Shown here: piece by piece, positions 1-7,717 of the stretch
Numbering within the stretch: position 1 is the stretch's first letter
How the letters are laid out: each line of letters starts with the position of its first letter
NCBI GenBank assembly: GCA_023145485.1
Contig: JAGLDT010000113.1
Span: 1 to 12,405 of the forward strand
Source of the DNA: Cocleimonas sp.
GTDB taxonomy: Bacteria; Pseudomonadota; Gammaproteobacteria; Thiotrichales; Thiotrichaceae
Direction of reading: 5' to 3'
Length of the DNA stretch: 12,405 nucleotides
The notes under the pieces: generated by a model
Seen by the model: the letters and a program-made list of their open reading frames with translations, nothing else
Database searches by the model: none
What the model was told of the DNA's origin: nothing
Position numbers and translations under genes: made by a program

Positions 1-71
1 ATAAGCTGTAAAGGATCGCCACCTTCTGCTTGTCCACCTTCTGCCATTGCATCTGAAATGAAAAAATTCAC
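1..71 (-). CDS. yajC: YajC, Sec translocon accessory membrane protein (5' end only)
   Basis: Only the first 23 codons and part of the next are in the window; the rest lies beyond the left edge. Reading leftwards from a GTG at 71-69 the protein begins VNFFISDAMAEGGQ and continues with a Gly/Ala/Glu-rich stretch ending DPLQL. This closely resembles the start of YajC proteins (E. coli begins MSFFISDAVA), which precedes the single membrane span. YajC is a small inner-membrane protein that associates with SecD and SecF and the SecYEG translocon. The GTG start is supported by a Shine-Dalgarno GGAG at 81-78, seven bases upstream, and by homology starting exactly there. yajC usually follows tgt and precedes secD/secF; here the gene upstream is epmA. 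A hairpin with a T-run lies between the two, so yajC probably has its own promoter, which I could not locate. Confidence 0.85.
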   Translation of the reverse strand, partial: MNFFISDAMAEGGQAEGGDPLQL

Positions 72-96
72 AATTTACTCCAATTATATAAATTTC

Positions 97-139
97 ATCT
101 AAACTCCCGATATAGGAAGCTGTCCTAGCAAGTTTAGAT
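97..139. repeat. Nested inverted repeat in the yajC leader
   Basis: A perfect 9-base inverted repeat, ATCTAAACT at 97-105 and AGTTTAGAT at 131-139, encloses a second one, TAGGA at 113-117 and TCCTA at 123-127, with a five-base inner loop. The structure lies between the epmA terminator candidate and the yajC ribosome binding site. No T-run follows on either strand, so it is not an ordinary intrinsic terminator. It could be a hairpin in the yajC 5' untranslated RNA or a protein-binding site. The symmetry is visible; the role is unknown. Confidence 0.4.
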
Positions 140-141
140 TT

Positions 142-166
142 AAAAAACGGCATATTATACTATGCC
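142..166 (-). terminator. Rho-independent terminator overlapping the epmA stop codon
   Basis: On the minus strand, GGCATA (166-161), a six-base loop (160-155) and TATGCC (154-149) form a 6-bp stem. One G and then six T residues (147-142) follow. The epmA stop codon TAG (162-160) spans the stem and loop, so the hairpin starts inside the last codons of epmA. It would end the efp-epmA transcript before yajC. The stem is short with only three G-C pairs, so termination may be partial. Confidence 0.55.
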
Positions 167-1122
167 CGATCCCAAGGAAAACTAATTACTTGCTGTATTT
201 CACTCTGCCTCGTCGCACACATTAAAAGGCGATCAAGACCAATAGCAACACCTGATGCCTGTGGCATACCTGCTTCCATGGCTTGTAAAAAATAGCTATC
301 TTTAGGTAGTTCTCGTTGTTGTTGCTGTTTTCTTTGTTCTAATTCTGCTTTTATGACCTGTGCATTTTTACTAGCATCTGTCAGTTCTTGATAACCATTT
401 GCTAACTCAATTGTACCAAAATAAATTTCAAACCGCTCCGCTACGGCCACTTCCCTTTGCGTTGCTTCACGTATATTTGCCAAAGCTGATTGTGTGACAG
501 GATAATCGTATAAAAAAGTCAACTGATCCTTAGCAAAGGAAGGTTCAAGACAGTGAGTTAATAAAACATCCAATAAATCTTGTTTTGACCAACAGGCTTC
601 ATCCGCAATTTCTAACTGTGGAATGTTTCTTTTTACACAGTCAATTAATGACGAATAATCTGCTTTATGGGGGTCAATTTGTAATAATTCAATAAAGAGT
701 TGCTGATAGCTGTAGTATTTAGCAGGTTTTTTAAGCTTTAATAGTGATATTAATAAAAACTCCAACTCATCCATCAATTGCTGATAATTAAAGCCAACTC
801 GATAATATTCTAATAAAGTAAACTCAGGGTTATGCCGACTCCCCGCCTCTTCCTCTCGCCAAACTTTACAGATTTGATAAATATCACCACTTCCTGCCGC
901 CAATAGACGTTTCATCGCATATTCTGGCGAAGTGTGTAAAAAACGTTGTCCACTATCTAGCGAAAAAGATTCAATATAAGGGTCAGTATTGGCCGCCTGT
1001 GATAAAGCGGGTGTTTCAACTTCAAGAACATTTCGTTGAATAAAAAAATTTCTAATATCGGCTAACATCTTTGCCCGCTGTTTAAGCATGGTTAAGTCAG
1101 TCGTTGGTTTCCAGTTATTCAT
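160..1122 (-). CDS. epmA: EpmA, EF-P Lys34 (R)-beta-lysine ligase
   Basis: EpmA (PoxA/GenX/YjeA) is a paralogue of the class II lysyl-tRNA synthetase catalytic domain without the tRNA-binding domain. It activates (R)-beta-lysine with ATP and attaches it to Lys34 of elongation factor P in the cytoplasm. The protein has 320 residues (E. coli EpmA has 325) and begins directly with the catalytic domain. Visible landmarks are VLEVETPALSQA near residues 32-43, TSPEYAMKRLL at 64-74, class II motif 2 (REEEAGSRHNPEFTLLEYY, 89-107), ELANGYQEL in the amino-acid pocket, and motif 3 (GVAIGLDRLLM, 291-301). The C-terminus FPWDRA fits the family. The ATG at 1122 aligns with the E. coli start, although no Shine-Dalgarno is visible upstream. 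The gene lies 109 bases after efp on the same strand; a -10-like TATAAT in that gap could give it its own promoter. I see no missing key residue. Confidence 0.95.
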   Translation of the reverse strand: MNNWKPTTDLTMLKQRAKMLADIRNFFIQRNVLEVETPALSQAANTDPYIESFSLDSGQRFLHTSPEYAMKRLLAAGSGDIYQICKVWREEEAGSRHNPEFTLLEYYRVGFNYQQLMDELEFLLISLLKLKKPAKYYSYQQLFIELLQIDPHKADYSSLIDCVKRNIPQLEIADEACWSKQDLLDVLLTHCLEPSFAKDQLTFLYDYPVTQSALANIREATQREVAVAERFEIYFGTIELANGYQELTDASKNAQVIKAELEQRKQQQQRELPKDSYFLQAMEAGMPQASGVAIGLDRLLMCATRQSEIQQVISFPWDRA

Positions 1123-1147
1123 ATTATTTTAATAAATTTAAAAAATT

Positions 1148-1174
1148 ATTATATCGCTTCGTCGGTTACGTAAA
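1148..1174 (-). promoter_or_regulatory. Candidate sigma70 promoter for epmA
   Basis: On the minus strand a perfect TATAAT (1153-1148) is preceded, 15 bases away, by TTTACG (1174-1169), a four-of-six match to the -35 box. Transcription would start near 1141, about 20 bases before the epmA ATG, and the leader would be very A/T-rich. The spacing is shorter than the ideal 17, and TATAAT-like words are common in AT-rich DNA, so this is tentative. Confidence 0.35.
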
Positions 1175-1231
1175 CTCCCCTTACAAACTCTGTTCCATAC
1201 ACTTGGGAAGTTATTAAATTCTCCTGACTAA

Positions 1232-1798
1232 CTATTTGGCACGCGACAAATATTCGCCTGAGCGTGTATCAATTTTTACCATTTCACCTTCTTCTACAAA
1301 TAAAGGCACTTTAATCGCAGCCCCCGTTTCGACTACTGCAGGCTTCGTTGCGCCCTGTGCTGTATTACCTTGCACACCAGGGTCACATTCTGTAATTTTC
1401 AAATCAATAAAGTTAGGTGGCACAATACTCAATGGCGAACCATTCCAGAGTGTTACCTGATACACCTCTTGTCCTTTTAGCCATTTAAGTACATCGGCAA
1501 CGGCATTACTATCCGCTGTATGTTGCTCATAGGTGGTTGGCTCCATAAAATACCAGAACTCGCCATCGGTATAGAGATATTCCATTTCAATCTCCATAAC
1601 ATCTGCCGCTTCAACCGACTCCCCTGACTTCCATGTTTTCTCAATGACCCGACCTGTTTTTAGATTACGAATTTTTACACGGTTAAATGCCTGCCCCTTG
1701 CCGGGTTTTACAATATCATTCTCGACCATGGTATAAGGATCACCATCCAATATAAATTTAAGACCATTTCGAAACTCACTGGTATTATAAGTCGCCAT
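1232..1798 (-). CDS. efp: Elongation factor P
   Basis: EF-P binds the ribosome between the P and E sites and promotes peptide bond formation at consecutive prolines. The product has 188 residues, the same as E. coli EF-P, with the KOW-like N-terminal domain followed by two OB domains. The loop VKPGKGQAF puts the modifiable lysine at position 34, the substrate of EpmA. The C-terminal signature DTRSGEYLSRAK is present, as is the usual VPPNF segment in the middle. I chose the ATG at 1798 because it gives MATYNTSEF, aligns with other EF-Ps, numbers the lysine as 34, and has GAGGGG eight bases upstream. An in-frame GTG at 1807 would add three residues but sits in that ribosome binding site. epmB is divergent from it and epmA follows on the same strand, so the modification machinery flanks its substrate. 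Confidence 0.97.
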   Translation of the reverse strand: MATYNTSEFRNGLKFILDGDPYTMVENDIVKPGKGQAFNRVKIRNLKTGRVIEKTWKSGESVEAADVMEIEMEYLYTDGEFWYFMEPTTYEQHTADSNAVADVLKWLKGQEVYQVTLWNGSPLSIVPPNFIDLKITECDPGVQGNTAQGATKPAVVETGAAIKVPLFVEEGEMVKIDTRSGEYLSRAK

Positions 1799-1806
1799 GT
1801 AAAACA

Positions 1807-1812
1807 CCCCTC
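1807..1812 (-). promoter_or_regulatory. Ribosome binding site that fixes the efp start
   Basis: On the minus strand GAGGGG (1812-1807) lies eight bases before the ATG at 1798. It overlaps the alternative in-frame GTG at 1807-1805, which argues against that codon as the start. A strong site fits the high expression expected of EF-P. Confidence 0.6.
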
Positions 1813-1836
1813 TAAAACAATTAAAAATAGGCGCGT

Positions 1837-2856
1837 ATGATAACTGGTATTGGTATTAAACATAAGTCTTTAAGTCAGCAAAACAATTGGCAACACTTAT
1901 TAGCACAGGCAATTCGTGACCCTGAAATACTCATGGATTACTTGGAGTTACCTAAAAAGAACCTTGCTGCAAGCTATCAGGCTCACAAAAAACACAAATT
2001 ATTAGTGCCACTTAGCTATGCTGATAAAATCAAGAAAGGGTGTTGGGATGATCCCTTGCTTAAACAGATACTGCCAATCGAAGATGAAACCTTTGATATT
2101 AACGGCTATGTCTCTGATCCTGTCGGTGATTTAGAGGCTTCATTATCACCTGGGGTATTACAAAAATACCAAGGTCGTGCCTTAATCGTCACAACGGGAA
2201 CCTGTGCGGTACATTGCCGTTATTGTTTTCGACAGGAATTCCCTTATTCTGAATCTAATCCTGCTAAAAATAACTGGCAACAAACGATTGATGTTATTGC
2301 CAACGATACTAGCATTCATGAAGTGATTCTCAGTGGGGGTGATCCCTTCATATTATCAGATGAACGTCTTTTTTTATTATGCCAACAATTGGCCATCCTA
2401 CCCCATATTAAGATACTTCGTTTTCATACCCGTATTCCTATTGTTTTGCCACAACGTATTGATGATAACTTCCTTGCATGGTTTAGTTCATTAGCAATAA
2501 AAAAAGTAGTCGTCATCCATGCTAACCATGCCAATGAAATTGATCCCATTGTCGGCGATACACTTTGTACATTAGCCAATGCAGGGAGTGTTTTACTCAA
2601 CCAGTCCGTATTACTAAAAGGTGTCAATGACAGCGTTGAAGCATTGGAAGATTTAAGCCAACAATTATTCCATTATCAGACACTGCCTTACTACCTTCAC
2701 CTATTGGATAAAGTATCAGGTACTGCTCATTTTGATATTGAGCAACAACAAGCATTGATTATTATGGCGCAACTAAGAAATAGGCTACCGGGCTATTTAG
2801 TACCAAAGCTAGTGCGGGAAATTTCGGGCAAACGGTCTAAAACGCCTATCGTATAA
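1837..2856 (+). CDS. epmB: EpmB, EF-P lysine 2,3-aminomutase (radical SAM, PLP)
   Basis: EpmB (YjeK) converts L-alpha-lysine to (R)-beta-lysine, the group that EpmA places on EF-P. It belongs to the KamA family of radical SAM, PLP-dependent aminomutases. The 339-residue protein (E. coli EpmB has 342) shows the radical SAM cluster motif CAVHCRYC with cysteines 123, 127 and 130, then SGGDP at 166-170 (SAM binding), LRFHTR at 194-199, and a C-terminal SGKRSKTPIV in which Lys335 is the likely PLP lysine by analogy with KamA. It lacks the C-terminal extension of the fermentative clostridial enzymes, as expected for EpmB. The ATG at 1837 is preceded only by a weak TAGG. The gene is divergent from efp with a 38-base gap, as in E. 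coli, so the efp and epmB promoters must overlap or lie partly inside each other's coding region. Confidence 0.95.
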   Translation: MITGIGIKHKSLSQQNNWQHLLAQAIRDPEILMDYLELPKKNLAASYQAHKKHKLLVPLSYADKIKKGCWDDPLLKQILPIEDETFDINGYVSDPVGDLEASLSPGVLQKYQGRALIVTTGTCAVHCRYCFRQEFPYSESNPAKNNWQQTIDVIANDTSIHEVILSGGDPFILSDERLFLLCQQLAILPHIKILRFHTRIPIVLPQRIDDNFLAWFSSLAIKKVVVIHANHANEIDPIVGDTLCTLANAGSVLLNQSVLLKGVNDSVEALEDLSQQLFHYQTLPYYLHLLDKVSGTAHFDIEQQQALIIMAQLRNRLPGYLVPKLVREISGKRSKTPIV

Positions 2857-3159
2857 AAAGATCTTAACTGCTAATATTATTAGTATATAAAAATAAACTA
2901 AAGAATCTAGAACGTGTCAAAGATAGGCTAACTGAATGCTAACGATGACACCCCATTCCTGTAACTCATTGATATTAGAAAATAATACTACCGCTTATCT
3001 AATCTACGATAAAACAGACACAGGAATAACCTAAGTTCTATAAGTATTTACGCATAGACAAACAACAGTGATTTACAAAATTCAATACAAACAATAAAAA
3101 CCACTATTTATATAAATCTAATAAGCTTATAAATAATTGGTGATGGAGCGAGTGATAAT
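2857..3159. other. Long AT-rich intergenic region, no convincing gene
   Basis: This 303-base stretch separates epmB from the PilZ-like gene. I found no tRNA, no protein-like reading frame and no T-run terminator behind epmB. A small palindrome (CTAATA-T-TATTAG, about 2871-2883) follows epmB but has no T tract. The last part carries a possible promoter and the GGAG ribosome binding site of the downstream gene. It is longer than the other gaps in the window, which fits a regulated leader. Confidence 0.5.
3072..3100 (+). promoter_or_regulatory. Candidate sigma70 promoter for the PilZ-like/DUF2339 pair
   Basis: TTTACA (3072-3077, five of six matches to the -35 box) is separated by 17 bases from TAAAAA (3095-3100, four of six matches to the -10 box). 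Transcription would start about 50 bases before the ATG at 3160. The region is AT-rich, so chance matches are likely. Confidence 0.3.
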
Positions 3160-4845
3160 ATGAGCAACCTAATGCCATCTGCTAATAAAAATAATAACAC
3201 CATTCCGCATTCCGCTTCCCAAGCGCGCAACTGGGTTAATGACCTTCCTTTAACGAATATGGGTGAGGTCACAAAACGTCTCTATAAAGCGTTAGTTGCT
3301 TTGAATCAACAGCCCCTACCTGCACATATCCGCATTGAAATAGGTGATGTACTCCTCCCTTTTGTAAATCTATCTCTGGATAATTTAGATCGACATTTTT
3401 CCAGCCGTTCCTTTCCTCTACTTGATAGAAGCCAAAAAGTGTTTGATTTAAAACAAGCATTGCAACTAGAGTTAGCAGGGCTTTATCAGTTAGCCACCTT
3501 AGATATGCTAACAAAAGGCCCTTTAATACAAAAAAAACTACTTATTTCTATCGGACGTTCCATTAAGTATATGAGTGGCACGTTAGTTAATAGCTATAGC
3601 ATCTACAATAAAAATAAAAAAAATATCTGGCACGATGTTCATCAACTCTATCTCTTTGCCTGTGAAAATAATATTCAATCACAAATTGTTCCCGATAGAA
3701 GTGATGCGCAAGCAGAAAAACTATCCATTGAAGAATATTATTTATTTGTCCATTTGATTGCATTATCAAAACCAAATAGTCTACGACAAGGAGAAATAGC
3801 CCGTCTCGAAATGTTCTATAAACAAATCATTTCAACCGTAAAAATATTAGAAAATGCTGATAATATCAAAGGAAAATATGCACATATAGCCTTACTGAAC
3901 ACTGATGAACCAGCAGCTCTAATGCCTGTTAGTGATAGTGTTAGCTCCGCAACCAGCCGTATTATAGATACCTCTAATATCATCAATATTCTAAGCGATT
4001 TTGTAGCAAAAACTGCTCATACAACACTAGGCTTAAACGATAATTACCCAATGCTAAATCACGGCTTAGCTAAACGATTATATGCTGTCTTAACCACGGC
4101 ACGCAGTCGTAAACACAAACGTTTCAAACGTGACGATAAAGCAGGCCTAGTGATACGGCTAAAAGATGTTATCGAAATTGTAAGATGCACGCAAACGGAT
4201 TCAATCGTAATAAAAAATGCAGAAGAAGATGATATCTATGAACAACTCAATTTTGGTGAAGCCATTGCTAGCCCTTGGACAGATTTAGACGTTGAGTCAC
4301 TCGAAGAAGATCATGACGTTGAAATACAAGTTTGGAAAATCAAGGACAGTAGCAGTAGTGGTTATGGTCTTTGCCAGCATGGAAAAGAGTCCACCTCCGC
4401 GCGCATAGGCGAAATAGTTGCCATAAAAGACCCCGCCGATGATTCAGACCAATGGCAAATATTAGTGATTCGCTGGATGGACTATTACCGTGGTAAAAAA
4501 GGCCTCTGTTTTGGTGCAGAATTACTCTCACCCAAAGCCATGGCAATTCGTATTGATAGTGTCGAGAATCGTAAATTAACCCAGACACTCCCTGTTGAAG
4601 GTCTATTCCTGCCCAGTATCGAAGAAATGAAAGGACGAAAAGCCCCAAATCTTATCTTACCTGGGCACATGTTCAAGGCAGAAGATATTCTAAATCTACA
4701 ATTTGGCACTCGTGATGAAAAGATTCAAATAACCAAAGTTGATGAATCAATCGGCGTGTTCGCTTCTTGTCACTATAAAATAGTCAAAACCCTACAACCT
4801 GACGACAATGAGGACAACTTTGATGAGGTTTGGGATTTTATTTAA
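3160..4845 (+). CDS. PilZ-like domain protein, putative c-di-GMP receptor
   Basis: A soluble 561-residue protein with no signal peptide or membrane span. Residues 20-300 are helical in character, opening with W-x-N-D-L-P-L at 25-31 and a second PLLDR element at 86-90. The C-terminal part resembles a PilZ domain: RKHKR (317-321) matches RxxxR, and DSSSSG (396-401) matches D/NxSxxG, the two c-di-GMP-binding motifs. They are followed by GYGL, RIGEIVAIKD, VIRWMDY and GAELLSPKA (about 401-460), as in PilZ proteins of pseudomonads and relatives. About 75 residues separate the two motifs, far more than in a canonical PilZ domain, because of an acidic insertion near 354-389. From memory the layout recalls FimW, a c-di-GMP receptor linked to type IV pili in Pseudomonas; I am not certain of this, so no symbol is given. 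GGAG lies 11 bases before the ATG. The next gene starts 21 bases downstream, so the two are probably co-transcribed. Confidence 0.7.
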   Translation: MSNLMPSANKNNNTIPHSASQARNWVNDLPLTNMGEVTKRLYKALVALNQQPLPAHIRIEIGDVLLPFVNLSLDNLDRHFSSRSFPLLDRSQKVFDLKQALQLELAGLYQLATLDMLTKGPLIQKKLLISIGRSIKYMSGTLVNSYSIYNKNKKNIWHDVHQLYLFACENNIQSQIVPDRSDAQAEKLSIEEYYLFVHLIALSKPNSLRQGEIARLEMFYKQIISTVKILENADNIKGKYAHIALLNTDEPAALMPVSDSVSSATSRIIDTSNIINILSDFVAKTAHTTLGLNDNYPMLNHGLAKRLYAVLTTARSRKHKRFKRDDKAGLVIRLKDVIEIVRCTQTDSIVIKNAEEDDIYEQLNFGEAIASPWTDLDVESLEEDHDVEIQVWKIKDSSSSGYGLCQHGKESTSARIGEIVAIKDPADDSDQWQILVIRWMDYYRGKKGLCFGAELLSPKAMAIRIDSVENRKLTQTLPVEGLFLPSIEEMKGRKAPNLILPGHMFKAEDILNLQFGTRDEKIQITKVDESIGVFASCHYKIVKTLQPDDNEDNFDEVWDFI

Positions 4846-4866
4846 CCTTCACCACGATAAAATACG

Positions 4867-7614
4867 ATGATGATAAAAAGCTCTCTCTATGCCATTATTT
4901 TCTTTCTAGTCTCTGTCACCGTTTTATTTTCAAGCTATCGCACACCTGAATGGTTGATTATCATCATAGCAACCATTTTAGGCTTTGTTTTAGGGCGAGT
5001 AAGTGAGCTTCAAAATAATCTCAATGACCTTCGTACTATAATGATGAAGGATTGGGAGCAACGTGAAAAAATAATTTCTACTAAAGATTCAGAAGCAGAA
5101 AGGGTAGAGGTAAAGGCAGACCCCTTTAACAGAATAGCAAAAACAGAAGTTCCCCCAGAAAAAATGACTACCAAACAGGATAATAATAAGGCAAGTAGCC
5201 AACATGTTACTTCCGCTATTGAACCGAATGCTCTCGCTAAAGGTATTTCACTCCTCAAAGGTTATTTCACAGGTGGCAATTTATTTGTGCGCGTTGGCAT
5301 TTTAATCTTATTTTTTGGTGTCTCATTCCTCTTAAAATATGTGGCAGATCGCGGGGTATTTCCAATTGAATATCGGTTAATGATCGTTGCGATTAGTGCG
5401 GTTGGATTATTGCTCTTTGGCTGGTCATTACGACGTAAAAATAAAACGTATGGGTTATTATTACAAGGTGCAGGTGTTGGCTTTCTCTACCTCGATATCT
5501 ATGCTGCATTTAGCTTATATCAGCTAATCCCTCTATTACCCGCCTTCGCTTTAATGTTCATTATCAGCATGTTTTCTACAGTATTAGCGGTGTTACAAGA
5601 CTCTCGATCATTGGCAGTATTTGGTTTCACCGGTGGCTTCCTTGCTCCGATATTAGCCTCTAATGGATCTAATCATTATATTGGACTATTTAGCTATTAT
5701 CTTATTCTTAATCTTGCCATTGTTAGCATCGCATGGTTCAAAACATGGCGCGCATTGAACCTGCTTGGCTTTTTATTTACCTTTGTCGTTGCTGTGGCAT
5801 GGGGTTATTCCTCCTATCAAACAGAACATTTTGCGCATGTGGAATTGTTTTTAATTATTTTTTTCCTGCTCTATGTTGTGATTGCAATATTGTTTACTCT
5901 GCGCCAACCAGAAAAAAGGCGAGGTTATGTCGATGGTAGCTTATTCTTTGGCGTACCATTAGCAGCATCAGGTTTGCAATATGCCTTGGTAAAAAATATT
6001 GAATACGGCATTTCAATTTCTTCTTTTATCATTGGTGCTTTCTATCTTGTATTAGCATGGGCTCTATGGAAAAAAGCAAACCATACCCTGCGCTTATTAT
6101 CCGAAGCTTTGCTTGCTTTAGGGGTTATATTCACCTCATTAGCAATCCCCTTTTCACTAGCATCAACACATACCGCTGCAACATGGGCATTAGAGGGATT
6201 AGGTTTAATTTGGCTAGGCTCACGTCAAAATCGTCTCTCCGTTAGAGTCTTTGGATGGTTACTACAAGCTGGAGCAGGTGTTTTTATTGTATTTGGCTTT
6301 GTTGAGCATATTATTGATTTAAATAAGGTTATTCCCTTTATTAATACTCCTTTTCTCAGTGTAATGATAATGGCTGTAGCCGGTATCTTATCCTCTAGAT
6401 TATTATCAATTGATGTTAAAGGGCATCGACAATGGGAAAAAATTATCAGCTATGCCTTGCTGATCTGGGGATTACTATGGCTCTTTAGTGGGGTCATGAT
6501 GCAAGTTGATAAATATATTGGCTATCAGTGGTTAATTACAAGTTTTATGCTATTAGCAACCCTTGTTAGTCTGATTTTTATGCTCACCGCATTGCATACC
6601 AAACCTCAGTGGCAACAGGCATGGTATGTTTCAATTGCTTTACTACCTGCAATGCTATTTAGTGCATTAATACAATCCGATGGTTTAGGATTAAATATTC
6701 ATAACGATTATCCGTTCCGTTATGGAGGCTCGGTCGCATGGCCATTAGCTTTTGGCGTATTGTATGTCCTTATATTTCAGTTGGATAAACAGTCGCTCTA
6801 TACCCGATTTCGTAGCATTATTCATGCACTTACCGCCATATTATTAGTCATTATCATCACATGGCAAGGCGCACATCAACTGCTACTCTTTGTCGCAGAG
6901 GAATCAAGCTGGGCATCACTATGGTTTGCCATTCCCGCAACCTTCGTTTTATGGGCTATCATAAAATCAAGCTATTGGCCAATTACTGGCAATCGCAATA
7001 GCTATCTACAATATACTGGCACTATTTTAGCTATTTATCTCATTTTATGGGGACTATCCGCCGTCATATCACGCAGTAGTTCAACATTACTGCCTTGGTT
7101 GCCACTATTAAACCCATTGGATATAACACTAATGATTGTCTTATTAATGCTATATAAATGGTGGAAATCACTTAATGATAAAGAAAGCATGGTGAATGTT
7201 AGTCAATTCCAGCCCAATAAAAGCATCTTCGCTATCAGCATTGCAGGGTTAACCTTTCTTTGGTTGAACTTCACACTATTTCGTATCGCTACTCACTGGT
7301 TTGATGTAACTTACACCGTTAGCACCTTGTATGATTCAAATTTAGTACAAACAGCTGTATCTGTTTTATGGGCGCTATCAGGCGTGATACTCACCATTTA
7401 CGCAAATCGTCAACAAATGCGAACGGTGTGGATCGCTGGAGGGATTTTATTGGGCATAGTAGTGGTGAAATTATTTACTGTGGATTTATCAGCATTGAGC
7501 AGTTTAGCAAGAATCATTTCTTTTCTTGTTGTTGGTGGGCTATTAACTAGTATTGGTTATTTTGCACCATTACCTACCTTCCATAGTCCTGAAATTCATC
7601 CATCAGAATCTTAG
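4867..7614 (+). CDS. DUF2339 family large polytopic membrane protein
   Basis: A 915-residue, very hydrophobic inner-membrane protein. Two spans at about residues 6-23 and 28-45 precede a charged, soluble stretch (about 46-125) with coiled-coil character. Then comes the DUF2339 hallmark, GGNLFVRVG (136-144) running into FGVSFLLKYVADRGVFPIEYR (150-170). The rest is a long series of hydrophobic segments, apparently more than twenty, ending in a short polar tail. The molecular function of the family is not established; its members are predicted membrane proteins in many Gram-negative bacteria. The gene follows the PilZ-like gene by 21 bases and has no clear Shine-Dalgarno, which would suit translational coupling. 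The first two codons are both ATG, so the start could be one codon later. Pairing with a putative c-di-GMP receptor suggests a role in the envelope or at the surface, but this is inference. Confidence 0.85.
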   Translation: MMIKSSLYAIIFFLVSVTVLFSSYRTPEWLIIIIATILGFVLGRVSELQNNLNDLRTIMMKDWEQREKIISTKDSEAERVEVKADPFNRIAKTEVPPEKMTTKQDNNKASSQHVTSAIEPNALAKGISLLKGYFTGGNLFVRVGILILFFGVSFLLKYVADRGVFPIEYRLMIVAISAVGLLLFGWSLRRKNKTYGLLLQGAGVGFLYLDIYAAFSLYQLIPLLPAFALMFIISMFSTVLAVLQDSRSLAVFGFTGGFLAPILASNGSNHYIGLFSYYLILNLAIVSIAWFKTWRALNLLGFLFTFVVAVAWGYSSYQTEHFAHVELFLIIFFLLYVVIAILFTLRQPEKRRGYVDGSLFFGVPLAASGLQYALVKNIEYGISISSFIIGAFYLVLAWALWKKANHTLRLLSEALLALGVIFTSLAIPFSLASTHTAATWALEGLGLIWLGSRQNRLSVRVFGWLLQAGAGVFIVFGFVEHIIDLNKVIPFINTPFLSVMIMAVAGILSSRLLSIDVKGHRQWEKIISYALLIWGLLWLFSGVMMQVDKYIGYQWLITSFMLLATLVSLIFMLTALHTKPQWQQAWYVSIALLPAMLFSALIQSDGLGLNIHNDYPFRYGGSVAWPLAFGVLYVLIFQLDKQSLYTRFRSIIHALTAILLVIIITWQGAHQLLLFVAEESSWASLWFAIPATFVLWAIIKSSYWPITGNRNSYLQYTGTILAIYLILWGLSAVISRSSSTLLPWLPLLNPLDITLMIVLLMLYKWWKSLNDKESMVNVSQFQPNKSIFAISIAGLTFLWLNFTLFRIATHWFDVTYTVSTLYDSNLVQTAVSVLWALSGVILTIYANRQQMRTVWIAGGILLGIVVVKLFTVDLSALSSLARIISFLVVGGLLTSIGYFAPLPTFHSPEIHPSES

Positions 7615-7717
7615 AGACCTCATTGGCTAAGCTACTTGCGCGTTTATTTCCTTGGAGTAGCCTAAAAGCTCGCGGGGCAGGATTAAACTAAGGAAGTTCC
7701 TAATACAGGCTCTAACA

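Noticed and set aside
83..88. TATAAT on the minus strand as the yajC -10 box
   Set aside because: Transcription would start downstream of the GGAG ribosome binding site at 81-78, which would then not be in the message.
1807..1807. GTG at 1807 as the efp start, giving 191 residues
   Set aside because: It lies in the ribosome binding site of the ATG at 1798 and would shift the conserved Lys34 to position 37.
2871..2883. Palindrome CTAATA-T-TATTAG after epmB as a terminator
   Set aside because: All its pairs but the end ones are A-T, the loop is a single base and no T-run follows.
2936..3034. A 32-codon frame in the long gap behind epmB, starting MLTMTPHSCNS
   Set aside because: It is polar, has no recognisable motif and only a weak AGG upstream. 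A frame of this length is expected by chance.
7631..7661. Inverted repeat GCTACT / AGTAGC between the DUF2339 and Gate genes
   Set aside because: The stem is only six bases with a 19-base loop and no T-run, so it is not distinguishable from chance.
7623..7691. A 22-codon TTG-started frame between the DUF2339 and Gate genes, reading LAKLLARLFPWSS and on
   Set aside because: It looks peptide-like and a little richer in G and C, but it has no ATG, no ribosome binding site and no family resemblance. It overlaps nothing that would require it.
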